Below the pieces are notes generated by a model. It had not been told where the DNA came from. It was given only the letters and a program-made list of their open reading frames with translations, and did no database searches. From Anaerolineae bacterium (GTDB lineage Bacteria; Chloroflexota; Anaerolineae; Aggregatilineales; Aggregatilineaceae), in the NCBI GenBank assembly GCA_018056405.1, contig JAGPFT010000026.1:1-13733 (forward strand): a stretch of DNA of 13,733 nt, in the 5' to 3' direction. The translations under genes were made by a program, and so were the position numbers. Positions 1 through 6,395 of the stretch are shown piece after piece; position 1 is the first letter of the stretch; each line of letters opens with the position of its first letter.

Positions 1-188
1 AGTTGTTGGGCAATCGCCAGAATGCCCCTCCCCCTGGCCCCCTCCCCGGCAAAGCCAGAGAGGGGGAAAACGCCCCAACCGGCGATCAAAGTCCCCCCCT
101 CCAGCGAAGCTAGAGGGGGGGATTGAGGGGGGAGGTGTTCAGCGGGCATTTCTGAACTTCCCCTAGCAACAGGTTGTTCGTGCACCCT
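1..188. repeat. Dispersed ~185-bp repeat, copy 1
   Basis: This copy matches 8653-8836 at both ends: it begins agttgttgggcaatcgccag and ends gttgttcgtg-accct. Between the ends are C-rich/G-rich arms that can fold into two hairpins, for example CCCCCCTCCAGC / GCTAGAGGGGGG around 92-119. The motif gattgaggggggagg (121-135) is shared exactly with the other copy. Only the outer ends and some inner blocks are well conserved, as in a non-coding miniature element. The copy may be clipped by the window edge. No coding capacity is seen. Confidence 0.85.
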
Positions 189-237
189 CGCGCGGGCGCG
201 AAGAGGTTGCCAGTGACTCGCTTGGCACGGACGAACA

Positions 238-330
238 GCCTCACCCCCAGCCTCGCTGCGCTCGGCTTGCCCCCTCTCCGTGATGGAGAGGGGAGGCGAG
301 GCGCGTTAGCGCCGAGCAGGGGTGAGGTCC
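238..330. repeat. Palindromic intergenic element (GGTGAGG family), copy 1
   Basis: It begins GCCTCACCCCCAGCCTCGC and ends GCAGGGGTGAGGTCC. The centre is a CCCCTCTCC...GGAGAGGGG hairpin. The left arm is the 'cctcgctgcgctcggcttg' type and the right arm the 'gcgaggcgcgttagcgccgagc' type, as in the copies at 7303 and 10234. The outermost bases are less well matched than in the full-length copies. Nothing in 1-483 looks like a gene; short ORFs there run through repeats. Confidence 0.85.
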
Positions 331-359
331 GTAGGGGCGTATCGCCATACGCCCCTACG
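330..359. repeat. Short perfect inverted repeat (REP-like)
   Basis: CGTAGGGGCGTAT and ATACGCCCCTACG form a perfect 13-bp stem around a 4-nt loop (CGCC). A near-identical unit lies at 5726-5755. It directly abuts the right end of the palindromic element at 238-330. The stem has no T-tract after it, so it is not a typical intrinsic terminator. It resembles short REP-type extragenic palindromes. Confidence 0.85.
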
Positions 360-364
360 AGCAG

Positions 365-402
365 GCTGACGCGCGGCGGATTTTGATGCGATTGCCCTGG
401 GA
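365..402 (+). repeat. 38-bp direct repeat, left copy flanking the membrane protein gene
   Basis: The segment gctgacgcgcggcggatttt followed by gatgcgattgccctggga aligns without gaps to 1480-1517, with 32 of 38 positions identical. The two copies bracket the gene at 484-1470. The purpose is unknown. It may be a remnant of a larger dispersed repeat or of an insertion event. Confidence 0.75.
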
Positions 403-404
403 GA

Positions 405-437
405 AGACTTCGGAAGCCTCGCGGACTCCCGAAGTCT
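405..437. repeat. Inverted repeat with the AGACTTCGG motif
   Basis: AGACTTCGG (405-413) and CCGAAGTCT (429-437) form a perfect 9-bp stem with a 15-nt loop. The same core (gacttcgg/ccgaagtc) makes up the palindrome at the end of hisC (11487-11517) and its partial copy at 11579-11592, so this is a dispersed motif of this genome. It lies just upstream of the extended -10 element of the next gene. Confidence 0.75.
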
Positions 438-451
438 GCCGACGGCGAGTA

Positions 452-460
452 TGCTATGAT
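452..460 (+). promoter_or_regulatory. Probable extended -10 promoter of the membrane protein gene
   Basis: TGCTATGAT fits an extended -10 element (TGn followed by TATGAT). No good -35 hexamer is visible 16-18 bp upstream, which is common for extended -10 promoters. Transcription would start near 467, leaving a short 5' leader that contains the purine-rich ribosome binding site gagaggagggg ahead of the ATG at 484. Confidence 0.5.
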
Positions 461-483
461 GGAGAGCGGCGAGAGGAGGGGCT

Positions 484-1470
484 ATGCAGGACAGCATACG
501 CGAGCGGGGAGCAGCCTGGGGCGCGCGAGTCAGCTTCGCGGCACTGCTGCTCGTCTGCTCCGAGTGGGTCATCTGGCAGACGCCGACTCGCTTCGGCGCG
601 CTCGACTGGCTGGGTCTCGCGGCGCTCTACCTGGCGCTGGCGGCGGCCTCGCTCGACTTGATCGCGCGGTTCGGCGTGCACGAGCCGCTAGGACTGCTGC
701 TCGTAGCCGGGCTGTACGGGCTGCTCAACGCCACACTGATCAGCGGCGTCACGGCGCGCGATCTGCCGCTCAGCCTGCTTGGACGACCGCTCGGCGCGCA
801 GCCATTGGCGTTTGTGGCGGCGTTCGGCGCGTTTCGAGTGCTGGCCAGGGGGCGCGCGACCGGCCCGCTCGACTTTCTCATCGCCCTGGCGGGCGGACTG
901 GTCTGGGGCGTGTGGGTGCGCTGGTTCCCGCTCGTAGCCGACGAGCCGGTGCCCGCCGCGCGCTCCGGCGAAGCGCTGGCGGCGTTGGCCATCCTGCTCG
1001 TCGCGTGCGGCGTGCTGCACGCCGTTCTGCCGCCCGGCAGCCCACGCCGCGTTCAGGAGTGGCGGCTCACTGCGCCAGAGTGGGCGCTGGCAGGCGGCGG
1101 GCTGGCGGTGGCCTTGACCCTGAGTGCGGAGCGCGACGCCATTGACGGAGCGGCCATCGGCATTGTGATTGCGCTAGGCGGATTCCTGGTGGCCCTGCTC
1201 TACGCCAGCGCCGTGCAACGCGGCCCGGCCTCGCTGCTGGATGCTGCGACGCCGCCGCGCCGCCCCAATCTCGCTGCCTGGCTGGTGGTGATTGTGCCCT
1301 TTCTGGCGGCGGGGTGGGCGGGCTACCATTTGCCGGGGGACGGCGCGAGCAGTCTGCAAAGCGACCTGCTCTTCGGCGGGCTGACCGTCTTCGGGCTGAT
1401 CTGGCCGCCGCTGGTCTCGGTGCTGATCGGCGCGCGGGTTGTCGCCGCACTGGTGCGCGAGGGGTGGTGA
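484..1470 (+). CDS. Polytopic integral membrane protein of unknown function
   Basis: This 328-residue protein is dominated by hydrophobic segments. About nine to ten membrane spans are visible, near residues 14-31, 40-60, 68-87, 104-121, 130-149, 163-182, 198-214, 222-243, 262-281 and 294-323. They are separated by short polar loops rich in Arg, Asp and Pro. I see no catalytic motif, transporter signature or signal peptidase site, and I do not recognise the family. The ATG at 484 is supported by a strong ribosome binding site (gaggagggg) five or so bases upstream and by an extended -10 box. The gene is monocistronic, converges on the response regulator gene and is bracketed by 38-bp direct repeats at 365-402 and 1480-1517. 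That it is a real gene is likely from length and membrane character; its role is unknown. Confidence 0.8.
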   Translation: MQDSIRERGAAWGARVSFAALLLVCSEWVIWQTPTRFGALDWLGLAALYLALAAASLDLIARFGVHEPLGLLLVAGLYGLLNATLISGVTARDLPLSLLGRPLGAQPLAFVAAFGAFRVLARGRATGPLDFLIALAGGLVWGVWVRWFPLVADEPVPAARSGEALAALAILLVACGVLHAVLPPGSPRRVQEWRLTAPEWALAGGGLAVALTLSAERDAIDGAAIGIVIALGGFLVALLYASAVQRGPASLLDAATPPRRPNLAAWLVVIVPFLAAGWAGYHLPGDGASSLQSDLLFGGLTVFGLIWPPLVSVLIGARVVAALVREGW

Positions 1471-1479
1471 GATCAACGG

Positions 1480-1517
1480 GCTGATGCGCGGTAGATTTTG
1501 ATACGCTCGCCCTGGGA
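1480..1517 (+). repeat. 38-bp direct repeat, right copy
   Basis: The segment gctgatgcgcggtagatttt followed by gatacgctcgccctggga is the partner of 365-402 and has the same orientation. It begins 10 nt after the membrane protein stop codon and lies in the short convergent gap before the response regulator stop. No intrinsic terminator hairpin with a T-tract is evident in this gap. Confidence 0.75.
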
Positions 1518-1543
1518 TAGAGGGTGAAAGTGCATCCCACGCT

Positions 1544-2305
1544 CTAACCAGCGGGTTTCGCAGATGGTTCTTCAGAAGGTGCGCGTGCGGACGTATGGGC
1601 GCGCTTGGCGAACGTGAAGCAGTAGCCCACCCCGCGTGCGGTCAGGATGTACTGGGGGCGGCGTGGGTTCGGCTCCACTTTACAGCGCAGCCGGTGCATG
1701 TGCACGCGCAGCGTATCCTCATAGACGTTCTGCCCTGGCCACACGCGGCTCAGCAGCACGCGCGCCGGCACCGGCTGCTCGGCGCTGCGCAGCAGAATGT
1801 GCAGGATGTTGGCCTCAATAGGCGTCAAGGGAAGGGTACGCTTGCCCGCATAGAGCAGACTTTGACCAAAGTCCACCGCCAGCCAGTCGTCAATACGTGT
1901 GATGCGGCTCTGCGGTTCGGGCAGGCTGGGGATGCGGCTGAGGACGCGGTAGATGCGCGCGGTCAGCTCGCGCATGTCGAACGGCTTGCGCACGTAGTCC
2001 TCGGCGTACTGCCGCAATCCTTTAACAACGGTGTCAACCTCTTTGCGCTCGGAGATGAAGATGATCGGCACGTCGCCCAACGCCTTGAGCCGGCTGCTCA
2101 GCGTGAAGCCGTCCATATCGGGCAGACTGAGGTCAATCAGGGCCAGATGCGGCAGCCCGTGCTGCCGAATGTATTGCAGGAAAGTGGCAGCGTCGGCAAA
2201 AGTGAGCGCCTGGTAGCCCTCCATCTCCAATCCTTCGCGGATCAGATCGGCCAGGGTTTCATCATCATCAACAATGGCTACATGCCACTGATCGTAAGGG
2301 TTCAC
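1544..2305 (-). CDS. OmpR/PhoB-family two-component response regulator
   Basis: The product has an N-terminal receiver domain and a C-terminal winged-helix DNA-binding domain. Numbering from a possible TTG at 2311, the receiver (about 10-125) has the acidic cluster DDD (15-17), phospho-acceptor Asp60 in LALIDLSLPDMDG, Ser87 in IIFIS and Lys109 in RKPF. The winged helix (about 140-235) contains LTPIEANILHILL, RVLLSRVWPG and the wing TARGVGYCF. I prefer the GTG at 2305 (253 residues), because AAGGTGG lies 6 nt before it but directly abuts the TTG. The C-terminal ~20 residues are Ala/Ser/Pro-rich and look unstructured. No histidine kinase is adjacent, so it is an orphan here. It is presumably a phosphorylation-controlled transcription factor; its targets cannot be read from the sequence. 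Confidence 0.93.
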   Translation of the reverse strand: MNPYDQWHVAIVDDDETLADLIREGLEMEGYQALTFADAATFLQYIRQHGLPHLALIDLSLPDMDGFTLSSRLKALGDVPIIFISERKEVDTVVKGLRQYAEDYVRKPFDMRELTARIYRVLSRIPSLPEPQSRITRIDDWLAVDFGQSLLYAGKRTLPLTPIEANILHILLRSAEQPVPARVLLSRVWPGQNVYEDTLRVHMHRLRCKVEPNPRRPQYILTARGVGYCFTFAKRAHTSARAPSEEPSAKPAG

Positions 2306-2357
2306 TGGCAACCACCTTCAGTGCATTTCGTGTGAACAGCGGATCGAAGGGGGTGCG

Positions 2358-2450
2358 TGCAAAACCTGTCAGGCAACAGGGTCGCGCTCCTTAGCCTCAC
2401 CCCTGCTCGGCGCTGGCACGCCGAGCGTAGCGAGGCTGGGGGTGAGGCTA
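2358..2450. repeat. TGCAAAACCTGTCAGG unit plus short palindromic element
   Basis: TGCAAAACCTGTCAGG (2358-2373) recurs exactly at 7262-7277 and in variant form at 13341-13356, each time just upstream of a GGTGAGG-family palindrome. The palindrome here (2392-2450) is a 59-bp short form that lacks the central CCCCTCTCC hairpin. Its ends TAGCCTCACCCC and GGGGTGAGGCTA are perfectly complementary, although they differ from the GGTTTACC...GGTAAACC ends of other copies. Confidence 0.85.
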
Positions 2451-2508
2451 CTGCCAGCGTCACACATATCACTGACAACCTTTGCACACACCCGTCGGCG
2501 CCCCCCAT

Positions 2509-2538
2509 TTGCCAGGCCGATCCGGGCCGTGCTAAGAT
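2509..2538 (+). promoter_or_regulatory. Probable sigma-70 promoter for the penicillin-binding protein gene
   Basis: TTGCCA (2509-2514) and TAAGAT (2533-2538) are separated by 18 bp. The -10 is preceded by TGC, giving an extended -10 element. Transcription would start near 2545 and leave a 5' leader of about 60 nt. The rest of 2451-2606 shows nothing else recognisable. Confidence 0.55.
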
Positions 2539-2606
2539 ACCGCGCACCGGCTGGAACATCACCGTACCCAGTGTAACACAATCTGCCGCGTTGCGAAGAG
2601 CAAGCC

Positions 2607-5600
2607 ATGTCTAGCCTGCACACCGCCCGTCTCGCCCGCCAGCGCCGCCGTCGCCGCCGCGACCAGGGGCTGACGGCTCCGCGCTTGCTGCGCTGGGCCA
2701 TCGCCGGGGCGGTGGTCCTGGCGGTGCTGTTGGTCGTCCTCACCGCCGGGACTGCGGCGGCCTTCGTCGCCATCTACGCCCACTACGCCCGCCAGCTTCC
2801 TCCCGCCGAGCGCATCACCGCCGCCGAGGAAGAAGCCTTCCTGACCAGCGTCTTCTATGACCGGTCGGGCAGCGCGGTGCTCTACGAAGTGATAGACCCC
2901 ACCGGCGGCGACCGCCGTTGGCTCTCGGTGGGGCAGATTCCGCAGTACTTCCTGGACGCGACAGTCGCCATCGAGGATGCCTCGTTCTACGCCAACCCCG
3001 GCTTCGACCTGCGCGGCATGGCCCGCGCCCTGTGGAGCAACCTGACCGGCGGGCAGCTCCAGGGCGGCAGCACGATCACCCAGCAGCTTGTGCGCAACGT
3101 GCTGCTGGACGAAGCCGAGCGCCGCACCATCAGCTACGACCGCAAGGTCAAGGAAGTCATCCTGGCGACCGAAATCTCGCGCCTGTACAGCAAGGCGCAG
3201 ATTCTTGAATGGTACGTCAACACCAACTTTTACGGCGGCTGGGCCTACGGCATTGAGGCGGCGGCGCAGCAGTATTTCAGCAAGCCCGCCCGCGATCTGA
3301 CCCTGGCCGAGGCGGCGATGCTGGCCGCCATCCCTCAGTACCCGCTGCAAAACCCGATTGACAACCCCCAGGCGGCCAAGCTGCGCCAGGAGATTGTGCT
3401 GCAAACGATGGTCGCCCAGGGCTATATCAGCCAGGAACAGGCCGACGCCGCCATGCAGGAGCCACTCATCGTGCGGCCCTTCGCCGAACGCTATAGCATC
3501 GTCGCCCCCCACTTTTCCACCTACGCGCGGGCCGAAGCCGAGACCATCCTCAACGACCTGGGCCTGGATGGGGCGCGCCTGGTCACGCGCGGCGGGCTGC
3601 GCGTCTACACCACGCTCGATCTGGACTTGCAGCTTCAGGCGGAGTGCGCCGCCCGCGCTCAGGTGACGCGCCTGGACGGAAACGACCCGACTGCGACGCC
3701 CAACACCAGCGCCGGGACGCCGTGCACCGCTGCCGCGTATCTGCCGCCGCTGCCCGCCGAGATGAGCGGCGTCGAGCGCGAAGTGACCAACGCCGCTGCT
3801 GTCGTCCTGCGTGCCGAGACGGGCGAAATCCTGGCGATGGTCGGCAGCGTGGACTTCTGGGACGAGGGCATCCAGGGCAGCTACAACACGGCGCTGGCCC
3901 AGCGCCAGCCGGGGTCGGCCTTCAAGCCGATTGTCTACACCGCCGCCTTTCTGCAAGGGGCGCTGCCCGGCTACCCCAACGGCATCACCGCCGCGACGAT
4001 GACCTACGACGTGCCCATCGAGTTCGACAACGGCGGGCGACCCTACACGCCGGTGAACATTGACCGCCAGTATCACGGCCCGGTCAGCGTGCGCGCGGCG
4101 CTGGCCAACTCGTATAACGTGCCGCCGGTGCAGCTTGTCAACCTGATCGGCCTCGGCCCGGTGATTCGCACGGCGCACCGCCTGGGCATCAACTCGCTCA
4201 ACCAGGCCGATGGCTACGGCCTGGCCCTGGCGCTGGGCAGCGGCGAAGTGTCGCTGCTCGACCTGACCTACGCCTTCAGCGTGTTCAACAATGGCGGCAT
4301 GATGGTGGGGATGCCAGTGCACAAAGACCAGAGCATCCCCGGTTTCCGCACGCTCAACCCGGTGGCCGTGCTGCGCATCGAGGATGCCGACGGGCGCGTG
4401 CTGTGGCAGTATGGCGAGGAGACGCACACCTACCAGCGCCGCCTGATCCTGGAGCCGGCCCTGGCCTACATCATGACCGACATCCTGGCCGACAGCGCGG
4501 CACGCGCGCCGGCTTTTGGGCGCGGCGCGCCGCTGGAACTGTCGCGGCCCGCCGCCGTCAAGACCGGCACGACCAACGACAACCGCGATAGCTGGACGGT
4601 CGGCTACACGCCGCAGATCGTGACCGGCGTGTGGGTCGGCAACAACAACAATCACGGCATGACTGACGTGACCGGCACAACCGGCGCGGCCCCCATCTGG
4701 TACGCGATCATGGAATACCTGCACGCGCGCGACGCCCTGCCTCCCCGCGAATGGGAGCGCCCGCCCACTGTCGTCGAGCGCGTGGTGTGTGAGGTCTCCG
4801 GCCTGCTGCCGACGCGCTATTGCCCGCAGACGCGCGAGCTATTCTACGTGGACCCGCAGCGCGGCATTGACACGCAGCCCACCCAGGCGGACACCTACTG
4901 GAACAACTACCGCGTCAACGTGTGCACGGGTTTGCTGGCGAACGCTTCCTCTCCGGCGGGCTGCGTCGAGGATGTGGTCTACTTCGGCTATCCGCAGGAG
5001 ACGCGCGCCTGGGCGCGCGAGACGGGGCAGCGCTTCCCGCCAACCGAGTACGACCCGGTGGACACGGCCTCACCCTCCAGTCCGGTAGCCATCGTCTCAC
5101 CACCGTTCCTGGCGCGCGTGGCCGGCGTCGTCGAGGTGCGCGGCAATGTCAGCGATGACGGCTTCGCCTACTTCCGCCTCGACTACGGGGCCGGGCCGCA
5201 GCCGGATGTCTGGTTGCAGCTTGGCGAGGAGCAGACGACGCCTGGGCGCGACATCGCCCTGGGTACCTGGGACACGACTGGACTCAGCGACGGCGCGGTG
5301 TACACGCTGCGCCTGACAATGGTGCGCGCGGACAACAGCCTGGAACGGGCTTACGTTTCGGTGACGGTGGACAATCAGCCTCCCCAGGTGGCCCTGATCG
5401 AGCCAGCGCCGGAGAGCCATTACACGATGGGCGATGACCTCTACGTGCCGCTGCGGGCTGAGCCGGACGACAACGTGCAGATGGCCTACGTGGAGTTTTA
5501 CAGGGACGGTGAACTCATCGCCACCAGCGAGGAATGGCCGTACACGGTGCGTTGGATGCTCGGCGAGCCGGGCGAGCACACTTTCTGGGCGGTCGCCTAC

Positions 5601-5657
5601 GACGCGGCGGATAACCGCGCCGAGTCCGAGCGGGTGACGGTGACTGTCGCGCCGTAG
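2607..5657 (+). CDS. Class A penicillin-binding protein (transglycosylase/transpeptidase) with C-terminal Ig-like domains
   Basis: This bifunctional peptidoglycan synthase polymerises lipid II and cross-links peptides outside the membrane. A short Arg-rich cytoplasmic tail (residues 7-19) and a membrane anchor (about 28-56) are followed by a GT51 transglycosylase domain (about 75-265). That domain shows catalytic Glu123 in AIEDASFY, QGGSTITQQLVRN (152-164) and the RKVKEVILATEISRLYSK block (179-196). The transpeptidase domain (about 395-705) has all three penicillin-binding motifs: S437-A-F-K440, S502-Y-N504 and K652-T-G-T655. Beyond it are a Cys-containing segment (C728, C739, C773, C786) and two Ig/Big-like beta domains (about 825-922 and 925-1014). 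At 1016 residues it is longer than a typical PBP1a because of this tail. The ATG at 2607 has only a weak ribosome binding site (gaagagc). It is monocistronic and converges on hisE. Confidence 0.96.
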   Translation: MSSLHTARLARQRRRRRRDQGLTAPRLLRWAIAGAVVLAVLLVVLTAGTAAAFVAIYAHYARQLPPAERITAAEEEAFLTSVFYDRSGSAVLYEVIDPTGGDRRWLSVGQIPQYFLDATVAIEDASFYANPGFDLRGMARALWSNLTGGQLQGGSTITQQLVRNVLLDEAERRTISYDRKVKEVILATEISRLYSKAQILEWYVNTNFYGGWAYGIEAAAQQYFSKPARDLTLAEAAMLAAIPQYPLQNPIDNPQAAKLRQEIVLQTMVAQGYISQEQADAAMQEPLIVRPFAERYSIVAPHFSTYARAEAETILNDLGLDGARLVTRGGLRVYTTLDLDLQLQAECAARAQVTRLDGNDPTATPNTSAGTPCTAAAYLPPLPAEMSGVEREVTNAAAVVLRAETGEILAMVGSVDFWDEGIQGSYNTALAQRQPGSAFKPIVYTAAFLQGALPGYPNGITAATMTYDVPIEFDNGGRPYTPVNIDRQYHGPVSVRAALANSYNVPPVQLVNLIGLGPVIRTAHRLGINSLNQADGYGLALALGSGEVSLLDLTYAFSVFNNGGMMVGMPVHKDQSIPGFRTLNPVAVLRIEDADGRVLWQYGEETHTYQRRLILEPALAYIMTDILADSAARAPAFGRGAPLELSRPAAVKTGTTNDNRDSWTVGYTPQIVTGVWVGNNNNHGMTDVTGTTGAAPIWYAIMEYLHARDALPPREWERPPTVVERVVCEVSGLLPTRYCPQTRELFYVDPQRGIDTQPTQADTYWNNYRVNVCTGLLANASSPAGCVEDVVYFGYPQETRAWARETGQRFPPTEYDPVDTASPSSPVAIVSPPFLARVAGVVEVRGNVSDDGFAYFRLDYGAGPQPDVWLQLGEEQTTPGRDIALGTWDTTGLSDGAVYTLRLTMVRADNSLERAYVSVTVDNQPPQVALIEPAPESHYTMGDDLYVPLRAEPDDNVQMAYVEFYRDGELIATSEEWPYTVRWMLGEPGEHTFWAVAYDAADNRAESERVTVTVAP

Positions 5658-5725
5658 AGAGGCTCGTCTGCGCCGGGGGGTTTCTCAAGGGTGCTCTCGC
5701 GTCGTTGCTGACGGCAAAATGCTCC

Positions 5726-5755
5726 CGTAGGGGCGTATTGCGATACGCCCCTGCG
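5726..5755. repeat. Short inverted repeat (REP-like), second copy
   Basis: CGTAGGGGCGTAT and ATACGCCCCTGCG form a 13-bp stem with one mismatch around the loop TGCG. It matches the unit at 330-359. It lies between the converging 3' ends of the penicillin-binding protein gene and hisE. It could act as a shared transcript 3' end, but there is no T-tract to call it an intrinsic terminator. Confidence 0.82.
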
Positions 5756-5758
5756 AAT

Positions 5759-5774
5759 CTCACCCCCGCTCGGC
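5759..5774. repeat. Truncated palindromic-element end next to the hisE stop
   Basis: CTCACCCCCGCTCGGC matches the start of the B-type arm of the GGTGAGG-family element (compare 13388-13403). It stops 2 nt before the hisE stop codon at 5777. Only one arm is present, so this is a solo or decayed end. Confidence 0.6.
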
Positions 5775-5776
5775 AC

Positions 5777-6061
5777 TCACGGGCGGTGACGGCGCTCCAA
5801 CTCGGCGGCGACATCGCCGGGCGTCAGGCCGCGCTGGGCGAGCAGCACCAGGCAGTGGTAGGTCAGATCGGCCAGCTCGCTGATCACGCGCTCGTCGCCC
5901 TGGCCTTTGGCGGCCAGGATGACCTCAACGGCTTCCTCACCGATCTTCTTGACGATCTCATCTTCGCCCGCGCTGAACAACTGGTTGGTGTAGGAGCCGG
6001 GCCGGGGGTGGGCCTGGCGGTCGGTGATCGTCCCGAACACATGAGAGAGAATGTCACTCAC
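5777..6061 (-). CDS. hisE: Phosphoribosyl-ATP pyrophosphatase HisE
   Basis: HisE hydrolyses phosphoribosyl-ATP to phosphoribosyl-AMP, the second step of histidine synthesis. The 94-residue length fits a stand-alone HisE. The all-alpha MazG-like fold is marked by KKIGEEAVEVILAAK (38-52, with metal-binding Glu42, Glu43 and Glu46) and ELADLTYHCLVLLA (62-75, with Glu62 and Asp65). Translation starts at GTG 6061, inside the end of hisI (8-nt overlap), with GGAGG six bases upstream, so translation is probably coupled to hisI. It is the last gene of the leftward hisF-hisI-hisE arm. In many bacteria hisI and hisE are fused; here they are separate ORFs in different frames. Its stop lies beside a repeat fragment and the gene converges on the penicillin-binding protein gene. 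Confidence 0.96.
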   Translation of the reverse strand: MSDILSHVFGTITDRQAHPRPGSYTNQLFSAGEDEIVKKIGEEAVEVILAAKGQGDERVISELADLTYHCLVLLAQRGLTPGDVAAELERRHRP

Positions 6062-6395
6062 CTAGCGCCTCCAGGGTGCGAAAGAAACAACTCACCGCGC
6101 CGGTGTGACAGGCCGGGCCGGCGGGTTGCACGCGCACGAGCAGCACATCAGCGTCGCAGTCCACCCAGATGCCCGTCACGCGCTGAGTGTGGCCGCTGGT
6201 CGCGCCCTTGTGCCAGAGTTCGCCCCGGCTGCGGCTCCAGAAGTGGGTCTCGCCCGTCTGCACCGTCCGGCGCAGGGCGTCGGCGTTCATCCAGGCGACC
6301 ATCAACACCTGCTCGCTGTGCGCGTCCTGGACAACCGCCGGGATCAGCCCGTCAGAGGTCCAGCGCAGTCGGGCGATCACGGTCTCAAGGTTCAT
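6054..6395 (-). CDS. hisI: Phosphoribosyl-AMP cyclohydrolase HisI
   Basis: HisI opens the adenine ring of phosphoribosyl-AMP, the third step of histidine synthesis, and uses zinc and magnesium. The 113-residue protein carries the family blocks VLMVAWMNADAL (30-41), FWSRSRGELWHKGATSGHTQ (52-71) and a C-terminal block. The last holds the magnesium ligands in DCDAD (Asp79, Asp81, Asp83) and the zinc cysteines Cys80, Cys96 (ACHTG) and Cys103 (SCFF). The ATG at 6395 lies 11 nt inside the hisF 3' end, with GGAGG at 6405-6409 (minus strand) as ribosome binding site. This makes hisF-hisI-hisE a tightly overlapping, probably co-translated unit. No missing residues are apparent. Confidence 0.97.
   Translation of the reverse strand: MNLETVIARLRWTSDGLIPAVVQDAHSEQVLMVAWMNADALRRTVQTGETHFWSRSRGELWHKGATSGHTQRVTGIWVDCDADVLLVRVQPAGPACHTGAVSCFFRTLEALGE

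Noticed and set aside
456..1145. 229-codon frame overlapping the membrane protein gene in another frame
   Set aside because: It is Arg/Ala-rich with no domain; the 484-1470 frame has a better ribosome binding site and membrane-span pattern.
2306..2311. TTG start of the response regulator at 2311
   Set aside because: The AAGGTGG ribosome binding site directly abuts the TTG with no spacing; it fits GTG at 2305 instead. The difference is two residues and remains uncertain.
1595..2335. 246-codon plus-strand frame antisense to the response regulator
   Set aside because: The opposite strand encodes an intact receiver plus winged-helix protein; this frame shows only shadow composition.
2559..4724. 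721-codon open frame on the minus strand
   Set aside because: It lies entirely antisense to the penicillin-binding protein gene, whose catalytic motifs are all intact. The frame is open only because of GC-rich codon bias and has no domain signature.
5726..5755. Bidirectional intrinsic terminator between the penicillin-binding protein gene and hisE
   Set aside because: The stem is strong, but neither side has a T-tract, and the same unit occurs at 330-359 away from any gene end; it is better described as a REP-like repeat.
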